Assembly (NCBI GenBank): GCA_004211235.1
Contig: SEEY01000073.1
Coordinates: forward strand, 1 to 11,101
Length of the DNA stretch: 11,101 nucleotides
Direction: 5' to 3'
Source of the DNA: Rubrivivax sp.
Lineage (GTDB): Bacteria > Pseudomonadota > Gammaproteobacteria > Burkholderiales > Burkholderiaceae
The number at the start of each line of letters is the position of its first letter. Position 1 is the stretch's first letter. Below the pieces are notes generated by a model. The model ran no database searches. It was not told the origin of the DNA and worked only from the letters and a program-made list of their open reading frames with translations. Positions 1 to 7,072 of the stretch are shown here, in pieces. Both the position numbers and the translations under genes were made by a program.

Positions 1-153
1 TACGACAACAGCTTCGAGGCCGACCCGCGCGCCGGGAGGCGGCCGCAGCCGGTGCTGCTGCTGCAGATGCAGGCCGGCCGTGTCGTGTCACACGCCCCGT
101 TGGCCGGTGTGCCCGCCTGGGCCAAACCCCTGCTGGCCGCCGCCTTGCGTTGA
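1..153 (+). CDS. C-terminal end of a possible zeta-toxin-like kinase/ATPase (partial)
   Basis: Frame 1 is open from the left edge and ends at TGA 151-153, giving the last 50 residues of a protein whose start lies outside the window. It begins YDNSFEADPRAG, has a hydrophobic strand (PVLLLQMQAGRVV) and ends with VPAWAKPLLAAALR. An aromatic-DNS motif followed by a short beta strand and a final P-W-A helix resembles the C-terminal end of zeta-toxin-like P-loop kinases (COG4185 type). The P-loop and catalytic region are not visible, so the family call is a recollection-based guess, while the reading frame is more secure. The response regulator starts 31 bp downstream on the same strand, so the two may be co-transcribed. 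Confidence 0.5.
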   Translation, partial: YDNSFEADPRAGRRPQPVLLLQMQAGRVVSHAPLAGVPAWAKPLLAAALR

Positions 154-184
154 CTATCATCGGCGCCCAACAGGGGGCGGCGCG

Positions 185-808
185 ATGAGGGTTCTGCTGG
201 TCGATGCGTTTCCGATGGTGCGCGCCGCCGTCACCGGCCTGCTCGAGCAGCAGTTTGGCGTCACCTCGGTCGAGGGCGTCGACAACGGCGCCGCCGCCTG
301 GGCCGCCATGGAACGGGAGCAGCCCCATCTCGTGCTGCTGGACCTGCGCGTGCCCGGTGGCTTCGAGCTGCTGCAGCGCATCCATCGCGATCAAGTGCTT
401 GTGCCGGTGCTGGTCATCTCGGGCGGCGACGACCTTTCCGAAGCCTTGCGCATCATCAGCGCGGGCGCCATGGGCTATGTGCCCGAGCGAAGTGACCTCA
501 GCACGCTGGAGCGGGCGCTGCGCCTGGTCATGGCCGGCGGCACCTATGTGCCGCAGCTGGCTGCTTCGGAGGAAGACGGCGCCGTGGCCGCCGTCGTGAC
601 CGTGCCCGACTGGACCACGCTGCCACTGACGCCGCGGCAGAAAGACGTGCTGCGCCTGCTGGGCCAAGGCTTGCCGAACAAGCTCATTGCGCGCGAACTG
701 GGCGTCAGTGTCGAGACGGTCAAGGACCACGTCGCCGCGGTGCTGAAGGCGCTGGGCGTCAGCTCGCGCACGCAGGCGGTGGTGGTTGCAGCGCAACGCG
801 GGCGTTGA
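185..808 (+). CDS. LuxR/NarL-family response regulator with an atypical receiver domain
   Basis: A 207-residue two-domain DNA-binding regulator. Residues 1-120 form a receiver domain: MRVLLVDAFPMVR at the N-terminus, phosphoacceptor D53 in HLVLLDLRVPG, S79 in VLVISG, and GAMGYVPE at 94-101. Residues 146-203 form a LuxR-type helix-turn-helix (LTPRQKDVLRLL, then NKLIARELGVSVETVKDHV). The start is the ATG at 185, preceded by a purine-rich AGGGGG; the frame stays open upstream to 80, but that part is unlike any receiver domain and overlaps the previous gene. Oddities: the second acidic metal ligand is Ala8 (usually D-D at this place) and the conserved switch lysine after G-Y-x-x is Glu101. Phosphorylation control may therefore be altered. 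No histidine kinase is adjacent, so target and signal are unknown. Family assignment is firm. Confidence 0.92.
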   Translation: MRVLLVDAFPMVRAAVTGLLEQQFGVTSVEGVDNGAAAWAAMEREQPHLVLLDLRVPGGFELLQRIHRDQVLVPVLVISGGDDLSEALRIISAGAMGYVPERSDLSTLERALRLVMAGGTYVPQLAASEEDGAVAAVVTVPDWTTLPLTPRQKDVLRLLGQGLPNKLIARELGVSVETVKDHVAAVLKALGVSSRTQAVVVAAQRGR

Positions 809-826
809 TGATCGATGCGCGGATCA

Positions 827-854
827 GCGCGCTGTCAACGGCTCACCAGCGCGC
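827..854. terminator. Hairpin between convergent genes, possible bidirectional terminator
   Basis: GCGCGCTG (827-834) pairs perfectly with CAGCGCGC (847-854) around a 12-nt loop. It lies 18 bp past the stop of the response regulator and between it and the minus-strand xdh operon. There is no T-run on either side, so intrinsic termination is unproven. A second smaller hairpin, CGTGGC/GCCACG at 872-888 with a 5-nt loop, lies just beyond it. Confidence 0.35.
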
Positions 855-893
855 CGGTCCGGTCAGCGATTCGTGGCGAGAAGCCACGGTCGA

Positions 894-986
894 TCAAGAC
901 GCAGGACGCAGCGTCGCGGTAGGGATGGGCGCTGCGGCGCCCGTGCCCGCCATCAGCAGCGCGGCGCCCCAAGACAGGGGTTTCAT
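894..986 (-). CDS. 30-residue secreted-looking small ORF downstream of xdhB
   Basis: On the minus strand an ATG at 986 opens a 30-codon frame ending in TGA at 894. The peptide MKPLSWGAALLMAGTGAAAP continues for ten more residues. One lysine followed by a 17-residue Ala/Gly/Leu-rich stretch looks like a signal peptide or a short membrane segment, although Pro follows the AAA, which disfavours cleavage exactly there. The start has an excellent Shine-Dalgarno (GGGAGGG at 996-1002, 9 nt from ATG). It lies 63 nt downstream of the xdhB stop on the same strand and could be the last gene of that operon. It may be a genuine small protein or the 5' remnant of a decayed periplasmic protein gene; I cannot name a family. 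Confidence 0.35.
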   Translation of the reverse strand: MKPLSWGAALLMAGTGAAAPIPTATLRPAS

Positions 987-1049
987 GACGGCGTTCCCTC
1001 CCTGGAGGTTTGCCGTGATTGTTGCGGCCTGTGGCGCCCCCGTTGCCGG

Positions 1050-3368
1050 TCATCGCACCGCGTCGATGGCGTCCAGCACGGCCTCGGCCGTCGCCGGCGC
1101 GCGCAGCGGCGGATCGCAGCCTTCGGGGCCGCAGGCCGCGCACGCGTCCTTGATCGCCAGCAGTGCCGCGAAGCCCAGCAGCAGCGGCGGCTCGCCGACG
1201 GCCTTGCTGCGGTGGATGGTCTCGCTGGCATTGGGCGCGCCGAACAGCTCGACGCGCAGCTCGGTCGGGCAGTCGTTGGCAGTCGGGATCTTGTAGGTGC
1301 TGGGCGCGTGGGTCGTGAGCAGGCCCGTCACCGGGTGCCACACGAGTTCTTCCATCGTCAGCCAGCCCATGCCCTGGATGAAGCCGCCCTCGACCTGGCC
1401 GATGTCGAGCGCGGGGTTGAGGCTGCTGCCCACGTCGTGCAGCAGATCGGCCTGGGTGATGCGGCTCTCGCCGGTCAGCGTGTCCACGAGGGCCTCGCAG
1501 ACGGCGCCGCCCCAGGCGTAATAGTAGAAGGGATGGCCCTGCAGCTTGGTGCGGTCCCAGTGCAGGCCGGGCGTCGTGTAGAAGCCGTCGCTCCAGAGCT
1601 GCACGCGCTGCAGATAGGCCGCGGCGACCAGTTCGCAGAAGGCGACGCTCTGCCCCCCGCCGCTGACCTGGCCGCCCTCGAAAGCGACGAGTTCCGCCGC
1701 GCAGCCGAAGCGCTCGGCCGCCAGTGCCGTGAGGCGCACCTTGATCTTGCGCGCCGCGTCCTGCGCGGCCTTGCCATTCAGGTCGCTGCCGGTCGAGGCC
1801 GCCGTGGCCGAGGTGTTGGCGACCTTGCTGGTGTCCGTCGCCGAGCAGCGCACCGACGACAGCGGCAGGCCCAGCTCATGCGCCACGACCTGCGCGACCT
1901 TGGTGTTCAGGCCCTGGCCCATCTCCGTGCCCCCGTGGTTCACGAGCACCGAGCCGTCGGTGTAGACATGCACCAGCGCGCCGGCCTGGTTCAGGTGGAC
2001 GACGTTGAAGGAGATGCCGAACTTGACCGGCGTGAAGGCCAGGCCCTTCTTCAACACGCGACTGCCGGCGTTGAAGGCGGCGATCTCGGCGCGGCGTTCG
2101 GCGTAGCGGCTGCTGGCCAGCAGCCGCGCCGTCAGGGCCTGGGCGTGCAGTTCCTCGACCTGCTGGCCATAGGGCGTCACGTCCCGGCCCGGCGCGTAGA
2201 AGTTGCGCTGCCGCACCTCGGCCGGGTCCAGGCCGAGCCGGCGGGCGATGCCGTCCAGGATCATCTCGACGGCGATGGCGCCCTGCGGCCCGCCGAAGCC
2301 GCGGAAGGCGGTGTTGCTCTGCGTGTTCGTCCTGGTGCTGTAGCCGTGCATGGCGACATGCGGCAGCCAGTAGGCGTTGTCGAAGTGGCAGAGCGCGCGG
2401 GCCATGACCGGCGCGGACAGGTCGGCGCTGTGGCCGGCGTTGGAGATCAGGTCGATGTCGGCGGCGAGGATGCGGCCGTCGGCGTCGAAGCCGACGTCCC
2501 AGCGGTAGTCGAAGCCGTGGCGTCGGCCGGTGATGAGGAAGTCGTCATCGCGGTCCACGCGCAACTTGACCGGCTTCTTCAGCTTCAGCGCGGCGATGGC
2601 CGCCACGCAGGCAAACACCGCGGATTGCGACTCCTTGCCGCCGAAGCCGCCGCCCATGCGCCGGCATTGCACGGCGATGCGATGCGCCTGCCAGCCGAGC
2701 GCATGCGCGACAAGCTGCTGCATTTCGCTCGGGTGCTGCGTCGAGCAATGCACCAGCAGGCCGTCGCCGCCTTCCTGCGGCACGGCCAGGCTGATCTGGC
2801 CTTCCAGGTAGAACTGCTCCTGGCCGCCCAGTCTCCAGGTGCCCTGCAGGCGGTGCGGCGCGGCGGCGAGCTGCTCGGCCGGCTCGCCGCGCGTGAGGTG
2901 CATCGGCGGCAGCACGTACTGGCCGAGCGCGTGCGCCTCGAGCGCCGTCAACACCGGCGGCAGCGGTTCGCCCTGGATGACCTGCCTGGCCAGCGACGCC
3001 GCTCGACGGGCGAGTTCGCGATCCGTCGCAATGACGGCGAACACCGGCTGGCCGACGTGACGCAGTTCGCCGTCGGCCAGGATGGGGTCGTCATGCAGCA
3101 GCGGGCCGCAGTTGTTGTCGGCGGGAATGTCGGCGGCCGTCAGCACGGCGACGACGCCGGGCAGCTGCCGGATGCGTTCCACGTCGACGCCGAGCAGCCT
3201 GCCGTGCGCGATGGGCGACAGCCCGAGCGCGGCATGCAGCGTGCCGGCCGGCTCGGGCAGATCGTCGATGTAAGGCGCGGCGCCGCTGACGTGCAGATGG
3301 GCCGACTCGTGCGGTAGCGAGCGGCCGACGACAGGCTCGTTGAAGATGAGTGTTTCAGGCTTGTTCAT
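1050..3368 (-). CDS. xdhB: Xanthine dehydrogenase, molybdopterin-binding large subunit
   Basis: A 772-residue molybdenum subunit of the cytoplasmic heterotetrameric xanthine dehydrogenase, which hydroxylates hypoxanthine and xanthine to urate. An N-terminal a/b hammerhead domain (about residues 15-130) is followed by the two Moco-binding domains. Visible signatures are GGQEQFYLEGQ (181-191), RMGGGFGGKE (237-246, with E246 matching the substrate-binding glutamate), NTAFRGFGGPQG (R356 matching the substrate arginine), GGTEMGQGLNTK (479-490) and KAVGEPP (722-728), where E726 is the catalytic base position. All key residues are present. The start is the ATG at 3368, which shares ATGA with the xdhA stop and has GAGG 8 nt upstream; the frame is open for 20 more codons, but those lie inside xdhA. 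Length is normal for the split bacterial enzyme. No xdhC follows it. Confidence 0.97.
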   Translation of the reverse strand: MNKPETLIFNEPVVGRSLPHESAHLHVSGAAPYIDDLPEPAGTLHAALGLSPIAHGRLLGVDVERIRQLPGVVAVLTAADIPADNNCGPLLHDDPILADGELRHVGQPVFAVIATDRELARRAASLARQVIQGEPLPPVLTALEAHALGQYVLPPMHLTRGEPAEQLAAAPHRLQGTWRLGGQEQFYLEGQISLAVPQEGGDGLLVHCSTQHPSEMQQLVAHALGWQAHRIAVQCRRMGGGFGGKESQSAVFACVAAIAALKLKKPVKLRVDRDDDFLITGRRHGFDYRWDVGFDADGRILAADIDLISNAGHSADLSAPVMARALCHFDNAYWLPHVAMHGYSTRTNTQSNTAFRGFGGPQGAIAVEMILDGIARRLGLDPAEVRQRNFYAPGRDVTPYGQQVEELHAQALTARLLASSRYAERRAEIAAFNAGSRVLKKGLAFTPVKFGISFNVVHLNQAGALVHVYTDGSVLVNHGGTEMGQGLNTKVAQVVAHELGLPLSSVRCSATDTSKVANTSATAASTGSDLNGKAAQDAARKIKVRLTALAAERFGCAAELVAFEGGQVSGGGQSVAFCELVAAAYLQRVQLWSDGFYTTPGLHWDRTKLQGHPFYYYAWGGAVCEALVDTLTGESRITQADLLHDVGSSLNPALDIGQVEGGFIQGMGWLTMEELVWHPVTGLLTTHAPSTYKIPTANDCPTELRVELFGAPNASETIHRSKAVGEPPLLLGFAALLAIKDACAACGPEGCDPPLRAPATAEAVLDAIDAVR

Positions 3369-4843
3369 GCGGCCAGCCTCGCGATGCGCCAGACGCTGAC
3401 CGTGCGGCGGTCCAGGCTTTCCAGCCACAACTTGCGCAGCAGGTTCTGCGCGACTTTCATCCGGTAGCGGTCGGACGCGCGCACGTCGGTCATCGGTTTG
3501 AAATCATTGACCAGCGCTGCCGCCGCCGCCTCGGCGGTCGCTTCCACCCAAGGCTGGCCGACGACCGCAGCCTCGGCCGCCGCGGCCCGCTTGACGATGG
3601 CCGCCATGCCGCCGAAGGCGAAGCGCGCCTGCTGCACGCTGCCATTGCGCAACTGCAGCGCCAGCACCGCGCAGACGGCGGAGATGTCGCTGTCATGCCG
3701 CTTGGAAACCTTGTGCGCCGAGATGGCCCAGCTCGTGTCCGGCCGTGGCACATGCAGCGCCTCGACGAACTCGCCCGGCTGCAGGTCCTTCTTCATGTAG
3801 TCGAGGTAGAAGTCCTGTAGCGGCAGGCGGCGCTGCTGCGCGCCGCGGCGCAGGATGACGTCGGCGCCCAGCGCGATCAGCGCCGGTGCGCCGTCGCCGA
3901 TCGGCGAGCCGTTGGCGATGTTGCCGCCGAGCGTGCCGGCATGGCGCACCGGCGGGGAGGCGAAGCGCCGCCACAGTTCGGCGAGCGACGGGGCCAGCTC
4001 GGTCAGCGCGGCCCACGCGTCTTCCAGCGACGCGGCGGCGCCTATCCACAGCCCTGGTTCGCCGTTGATGTCTTCGGCGCGGATCTCGCGCAGCGCTTCA
4101 ACGCGGCCGGTGTAGATCAGTGCCGGCAGTTCGCGGAACTGCTTGTTGACCCACAGGCCGATGTCGGTGGAGCCGGCGAGCAGCGTCGCCTGCGGATGCG
4201 CCTCGCGCAGCAGGGCGAGGTCGGGGAGCGTCTGCGGCGCGTGGAAGCGCTGCCCGGCGTGGTGGTAGTCGAGCGGCTCGTCGTGCGCAAGCCCGCGCAG
4301 CGCGGCGGTCATGGCGCTGCGGTCGAGCAGGCGGGCGGGTGCGTCGAACATCGCCTCGCCCGCGTCGAGTATGGGCCGGTAGCCGGTGCAGCGACACAGG
4401 TTGCCGGCCAGCGCGTCCGCCAGTTCCTGCCGGTCGGGCCGCGTGCCGGCGGCCTGGTGGGCTTCGTAGCAGGCGGTCATCGTCATGACGAAGCCGGGCG
4501 TGCAGAAGCCGCATTGCGAGCCGTGGCAGGCCACCAGCGCTTCCTGGGCCGGGTTCAGGGTTTCGGGGCCGCCGAGGTCTTCCACCGTCAGCAGTGCACG
4601 GCCATCCAGCGTGGGCAGGAACTGCGTGCAGGCATTGACATTGCGTAGCTGCAGCTGGCCCGACGCATCCAGCTCACCCTGGATGACCGTGCAGGCGCCG
4701 CAGTCGCCCTCGGCGCAGCCTTCCTTCGTGCCGGTGCAGCCGGCGTGCTCGCGCAGGTACTGCAGCACCGTCGTGGTGGTCGGCAGGCCCTGTACTTCAG
4801 CGATCTGGCCACGGTGGAAGAAGCGGATGGGGCGGATGTTCAT
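3365..4843 (-). CDS. xdhA: Xanthine dehydrogenase, iron-sulfur and FAD small subunit
   Basis: A 492-residue electron-transfer subunit of xanthine dehydrogenase. An N-terminal plant-type 2Fe-2S ferredoxin domain carries C43, C48, C51 and C72 (EGCAEGDCGACTV then NACTQF). An all-helical second 2Fe-2S domain has C111-x2-C114 and C150-x-C152 (CGFCTPGF, NLCRCTGYRP). The FAD-binding domain spans about residues 190-365 with LLAGSTDIGLWV and GTLGGNIANGSPIGD, and a CO-dehydrogenase flavoprotein C-terminal domain follows to the end. All eight cluster cysteines are intact. It passes electrons from the Moco centre in XdhB through both clusters to FAD and NAD+. The start ATG at 4843 has a modest GAGG 4 nt upstream. 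It is the first gene of the minus-strand xdhAB operon and is translationally coupled to xdhB by a 4-bp overlap. Confidence 0.97.
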   Translation of the reverse strand: MNIRPIRFFHRGQIAEVQGLPTTTTVLQYLREHAGCTGTKEGCAEGDCGACTVIQGELDASGQLQLRNVNACTQFLPTLDGRALLTVEDLGGPETLNPAQEALVACHGSQCGFCTPGFVMTMTACYEAHQAAGTRPDRQELADALAGNLCRCTGYRPILDAGEAMFDAPARLLDRSAMTAALRGLAHDEPLDYHHAGQRFHAPQTLPDLALLREAHPQATLLAGSTDIGLWVNKQFRELPALIYTGRVEALREIRAEDINGEPGLWIGAAASLEDAWAALTELAPSLAELWRRFASPPVRHAGTLGGNIANGSPIGDGAPALIALGADVILRRGAQQRRLPLQDFYLDYMKKDLQPGEFVEALHVPRPDTSWAISAHKVSKRHDSDISAVCAVLALQLRNGSVQQARFAFGGMAAIVKRAAAAEAAVVGQPWVEATAEAAAAALVNDFKPMTDVRASDRYRMKVAQNLLRKLWLESLDRRTVSVWRIARLAA

Positions 4844-4881
4844 GCTGCCTCGATTGTCGAACGTTGCCTCAGAATTGCCAC
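4844..4881. promoter_or_regulatory. Compact divergent regulatory region between xdhA and guaD
   Basis: Only 38 bp separate the xdhA and guaD start codons, so at least one promoter must reach into a coding region. TGCCTC occurs twice in direct orientation (4846-4851 and 4865-4870, 19 bp apart), each followed within a few bases by ATTG then TC or CC. The first copy, read on the minus strand, also supplies the xdhA Shine-Dalgarno. I see no convincing -35/-10 pair within the spacer. A shared operator is possible but unproven. Confidence 0.4.
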
Positions 4882-6189
4882 ATGAGTTTTACTAACCAGA
4901 AAAACTTCGTCTCAGCCGAGCACCGCTGGGCCCTGCGCGGCGATCTGCTCGATTTCACCGCTGCACCGGCCTGGGGCGAGACCGACTCCCCGGCGGTGCG
5001 CTTCGACCGCGACCACTGGCTGCTGATCGAGGACGGCCGCATCGTCGGCCGTCAGGCCGCCGAGCCCGACGACAGCTGGGCGCGCAAGGACCATGCCGGC
5101 CAGCTCGTGCTGCCCGGGTTCATCGACACCCACGTCCACTGCCCGCAGCTGGAAGTCATCGGCTCCTACGGCACCGAGCTGCTCGACTGGCTGGAGCGCT
5201 ACACCTTCCCGAGCGAATGCGCCTTCGCCGACCCGGCCCGCAGCCGTGCGGGCGCCGAGGTCTTCCTGGACGCGCTGCTGGCCGCCGGCACGACCTCCGC
5301 CGTCGTCTTCGCCACGGTGCACAAGGTTTCGGCCGAGGCGCTGTTCGAGGGTGCCGCCGCCCGCGGCATGCGCCTCGTCACCGGCAAGGTGCTGATGGAC
5401 CGCCATGCGCCGGATGGCCTGCGCGACGACGTCGTCCAGGCCGAGCGGGACTGCCTCGACCTCATCGCCCGCTTCCATGGGCGGGACAGGCTGGCCTACG
5501 CCGTCACCGTGCGCTTCGCGCCTACCAGCACGCCGGAGCAGCTGGCGATGGCCGGCGCGCTCTGCCGGGCCGACGCCAGCCTCTACATGCAGACCCACGT
5601 GGCCGAGAACCGCGCCGAGGTCGAGTGGGTCGCCCAGCTCTTCCCCGAGGCGCGCAGCTACCTCGACGTCTACGAGCGCGCCGGCCTGCTGCATGAGCGC
5701 GCGGTGCTGGCCCACGGCATCTGGCTGGATGCGCACGACAAGGCCCTCATCGCCGAGCGCGGCGCGCAGGTGGCGCACAGCCCGTCGAGCAACCTCTTCC
5801 TGGGCAGCGGCCTGTTCGAGTGGCGCGGCGCGCCGTTCAACGTCAGCCTGGCGTCGGACGTCGGCGGCGGCACCACGCTGAGCTTGCCGCGCAACATGCT
5901 CGACGCCTACAAGGTGCAGGCCCTGCGCGGCGAGCGGCTGACGGCCTGGACGGCGCTGCACGCCAGCACGCGCGGCGCGGCCGAGGCGCTGCAGCTCGGC
6001 GGCGAGATCGGCGGGCTGTCCGTCGGGCAGACGGCGGACATCTGCGTCTGGGACTGGGCGAAAGGCTCGGTTGCGGCCGCGCGCGATGCCGTCGCGCGCG
6101 AACTGCACGAGCGCGTCTTCGCCTGGATGACGCTGGCCGACGAGCGCAACCTGGCGGCCTGCTACGTGGCGGGGCGTCAGCGGGTGTGA
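4882..6189 (+). CDS. guaD: Guanine deaminase
   Basis: A 435-residue zinc amidohydrolase that deaminates guanine to xanthine in the cytoplasm, feeding XdhAB. Motifs, in order: PGFIDTHVHCPQ (H84 and H86, first zinc ligands), MQTHVAEN (H239), VLAHGIWL (H278), HSPSSNLFLGSGLF and SLASDVGGGTTLS (D326). These are diagnostic for GuaD rather than other amidohydrolases. Length fits the family. I chose the ATG at 4882; the frame is open to a TTG at 4864, six codons earlier. Neither start has a clear Shine-Dalgarno, so initiation may be weak or leaderless. It diverges from xdhA across 38 bp, consistent with co-regulation of purine degradation. Two hairpins follow its stop. Confidence 0.96.
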   Translation: MSFTNQKNFVSAEHRWALRGDLLDFTAAPAWGETDSPAVRFDRDHWLLIEDGRIVGRQAAEPDDSWARKDHAGQLVLPGFIDTHVHCPQLEVIGSYGTELLDWLERYTFPSECAFADPARSRAGAEVFLDALLAAGTTSAVVFATVHKVSAEALFEGAAARGMRLVTGKVLMDRHAPDGLRDDVVQAERDCLDLIARFHGRDRLAYAVTVRFAPTSTPEQLAMAGALCRADASLYMQTHVAENRAEVEWVAQLFPEARSYLDVYERAGLLHERAVLAHGIWLDAHDKALIAERGAQVAHSPSSNLFLGSGLFEWRGAPFNVSLASDVGGGTTLSLPRNMLDAYKVQALRGERLTAWTALHASTRGAAEALQLGGEIGGLSVGQTADICVWDWAKGSVAAARDAVARELHERVFAWMTLADERNLAACYVAGRQRV

Positions 6190-6207
6190 CGGCCCGTCCC
6201 GCCGGAT

Positions 6208-6250
6208 CGCCGCTTCGTCGCAAGCGGCGTGAAGCCGGCGTGGCACGCCG
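6208..6250 (+). terminator. Tandem hairpins after guaD
   Basis: CGCCGCTT (6208-6215) pairs with AAGCGGCG (6222-6229) around a 6-nt loop, and CGGCGT (6236-6241) with ACGCCG (6245-6250) around GGC. A palindromic GCCTGCAGGC and a T5 run (6267-6271) follow about 16 bases later. The T-run is not adjacent to either main stem, so this is a plausible but not classical terminator for guaD. It could also be an attenuator or stabiliser ahead of the small membrane-protein gene. Confidence 0.45.
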
Positions 6251-6272
6251 TTAGCCTGCAGGCCTGTTTTTC

Positions 6273-6278
6273 AAGGAG
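6273..6278 (+). promoter_or_regulatory. Ribosome binding site for the 63-aa membrane protein
   Basis: AAGGAG lies 6 nt before the ATG at 6285 but only 3 nt before the in-frame GTG at 6282. The spacing favours the ATG start. Confidence 0.75.
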
Positions 6279-6284
6279 CTCGTG

Positions 6285-6476
6285 ATGCTCGGCTTTCTGC
6301 TCTGGTGCCTGCTGTTCGTCGTCTGCTGGCCGCTGGCCATCGGCGCCTTGCTGCTGTATCCGCTGGTGTGGCTGATCACGCTGCCGTTCCGGCTGCTCGG
6401 CATCGCCGTCGAGGGCGCCTTCGGGCTGCTGCGCGCCATCGTCATGCTGCCGGCGCGGGTGCTCGGCGGGCGCTGA
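6285..6476 (+). CDS. Small two-helix membrane protein of unknown function
   Basis: A 63-residue protein rich in Leu, Val and Trp. Residues about 2-23 (LGFLLWCLLFVVCWPLAIGA) and about 24-46 form two hydrophobic segments separated by little more than a Tyr-Pro turn. The C-terminus, from the PFR at about residue 35, contains scattered arginines that suggest a cytoplasmic amphipathic tail (LLRAIVMLPARVLGGR). The strong AAGGAG and membrane-like composition argue that it is real. Small proteins of this kind occur in proteobacteria, but I know of no assigned function. It follows guaD by 95 bp on the same strand and ends 7 bp before the stop of the convergent Nudix gene. Confidence 0.72.
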   Translation: MLGFLLWCLLFVVCWPLAIGALLLYPLVWLITLPFRLLGIAVEGAFGLLRAIVMLPARVLGGR

Positions 6477-6483
6477 CCGGCCG

Positions 6484-7038
6484 TCAGGCGATGTCCATGG
6501 TGCGCAGGCTCATCGCACCGCCGGCGCGGCGGTCGTCGAAGTAGCAGCGCAGCGTCTCGCGCGAGGTCTTGAACGCGATCTCGCTCCACGGAATCTCGTC
6601 TTCGGCGAAGAGCCGGGCCTCCAGCGACTCCGGCCCCGGGTCGAACACCGTCGAGCGCAGCCGCGCGTAGTAGAAGAGGTGGACCTGCCCGACCCGCACG
6701 ACGTTCAGCACCGTGTAGAGCGGGCCCATCTCCACATCGGCGCCTGCCTCCTCCTGCGTCTCGCGCAGGGCGCCTTCGGCCAGCGTCTCGCCCAGCTCCA
6801 TGAAGCCGCCGGGCAGCGTCCACAGGCCGTGGCGCGGCTCGATGGCGCGCCGGCACAGCAGCACGCGACCGTCTTCCTCCCACACCGGCAGCGTGCCGAC
6901 GACGTTCAGCGGGTTCTCGTAGTGGATGCCGCCACAGGCCGGGCAGACCGCTCGCTCGCGGTTGTCGTCCGGCGGAACGCGGTAGTCCACGGCGGTGCCG
7001 CAGTTCGGGCAGTGCTTGAAGCGGCTGGGGAAGGGCAT
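6484..7038 (-). CDS. Nudix hydrolase with N-terminal zinc ribbon
   Basis: A 184-residue Nudix-family pyrophosphohydrolase. Residues 10-35 hold a zinc ribbon (CPNCG with C10/C13 and CPACGG with C32/C35). The Nudix box runs from G78 to A100: G-x5-E84-x7-R92-E93-T-Q-E96-E97-x-G99, so all the metal-binding glutamates are present. The pattern of a short zinc ribbon plus one Nudix domain fits the Nudix_N_2 group of putative NUDT/ADP-ribose or nucleotide-sugar hydrolases; it lacks the NudC (NADH pyrophosphatase) signature, so the substrate is not predictable. The ATG at 7038 starts at [14 protein letters not shown]. An ATG 12 codons upstream at 7074 would overlap the maiA start. It diverges from maiA and is convergent with the small membrane-protein gene. 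Confidence 0.93.
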   Translation of the reverse strand: MPFPSRFKHCPNCGTAVDYRVPPDDNRERAVCPACGGIHYENPLNVVGTLPVWEEDGRVLLCRRAIEPRHGLWTLPGGFMELGETLAEGALRETQEEAGADVEMGPLYTVLNVVRVGQVHLFYYARLRSTVFDPGPESLEARLFAEDEIPWSEIAFKTSRETLRCYFDDRRAGGAMSLRTMDIA

Positions 7039-7072
7039 GCGGGCCAGTTTAGAAGCCCCAGAATGCCCGGTC
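7039..7072. promoter_or_regulatory. Very short divergent spacer between the Nudix gene and maiA
   Basis: Only 34 bp separate the two divergent starts. It contains AGTTTAGAAG, the only AT-rich patch, which could be part of a -10 region in either direction. I see no clear Shine-Dalgarno for either gene and no full promoter, so transcription must initiate within coding sequence or produce near-leaderless mRNAs. Confidence 0.3.

Noticed and set aside
80..184. A 35-codon N-terminal extension of the response regulator
   Set aside because: The extension is Pro/Cys-rich, overlaps the upstream gene, and the receiver fold begins exactly at the ATG at 185, which has a nearby purine-rich RBS.
786..3317. 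An 843-codon open frame on the plus strand opposite xdhB
   Set aside because: It is rich in Arg, Ala, Gly, Gln and Val with no recognisable motif, and lies antisense to an intact xdhB with all catalytic residues. High GC removes stop codons from the opposite frame.
3941..4648. A 235-codon plus-strand frame opposite xdhA
   Set aside because: Antisense shadow; composition is unlike a folded protein and all eight XdhA cluster cysteines are encoded on the other strand.
4912..6246. A 444-codon open frame on the minus strand opposite guaD
   Set aside because: Same antisense artefact of high-GC coding DNA; no domain can be seen and guaD is complete.
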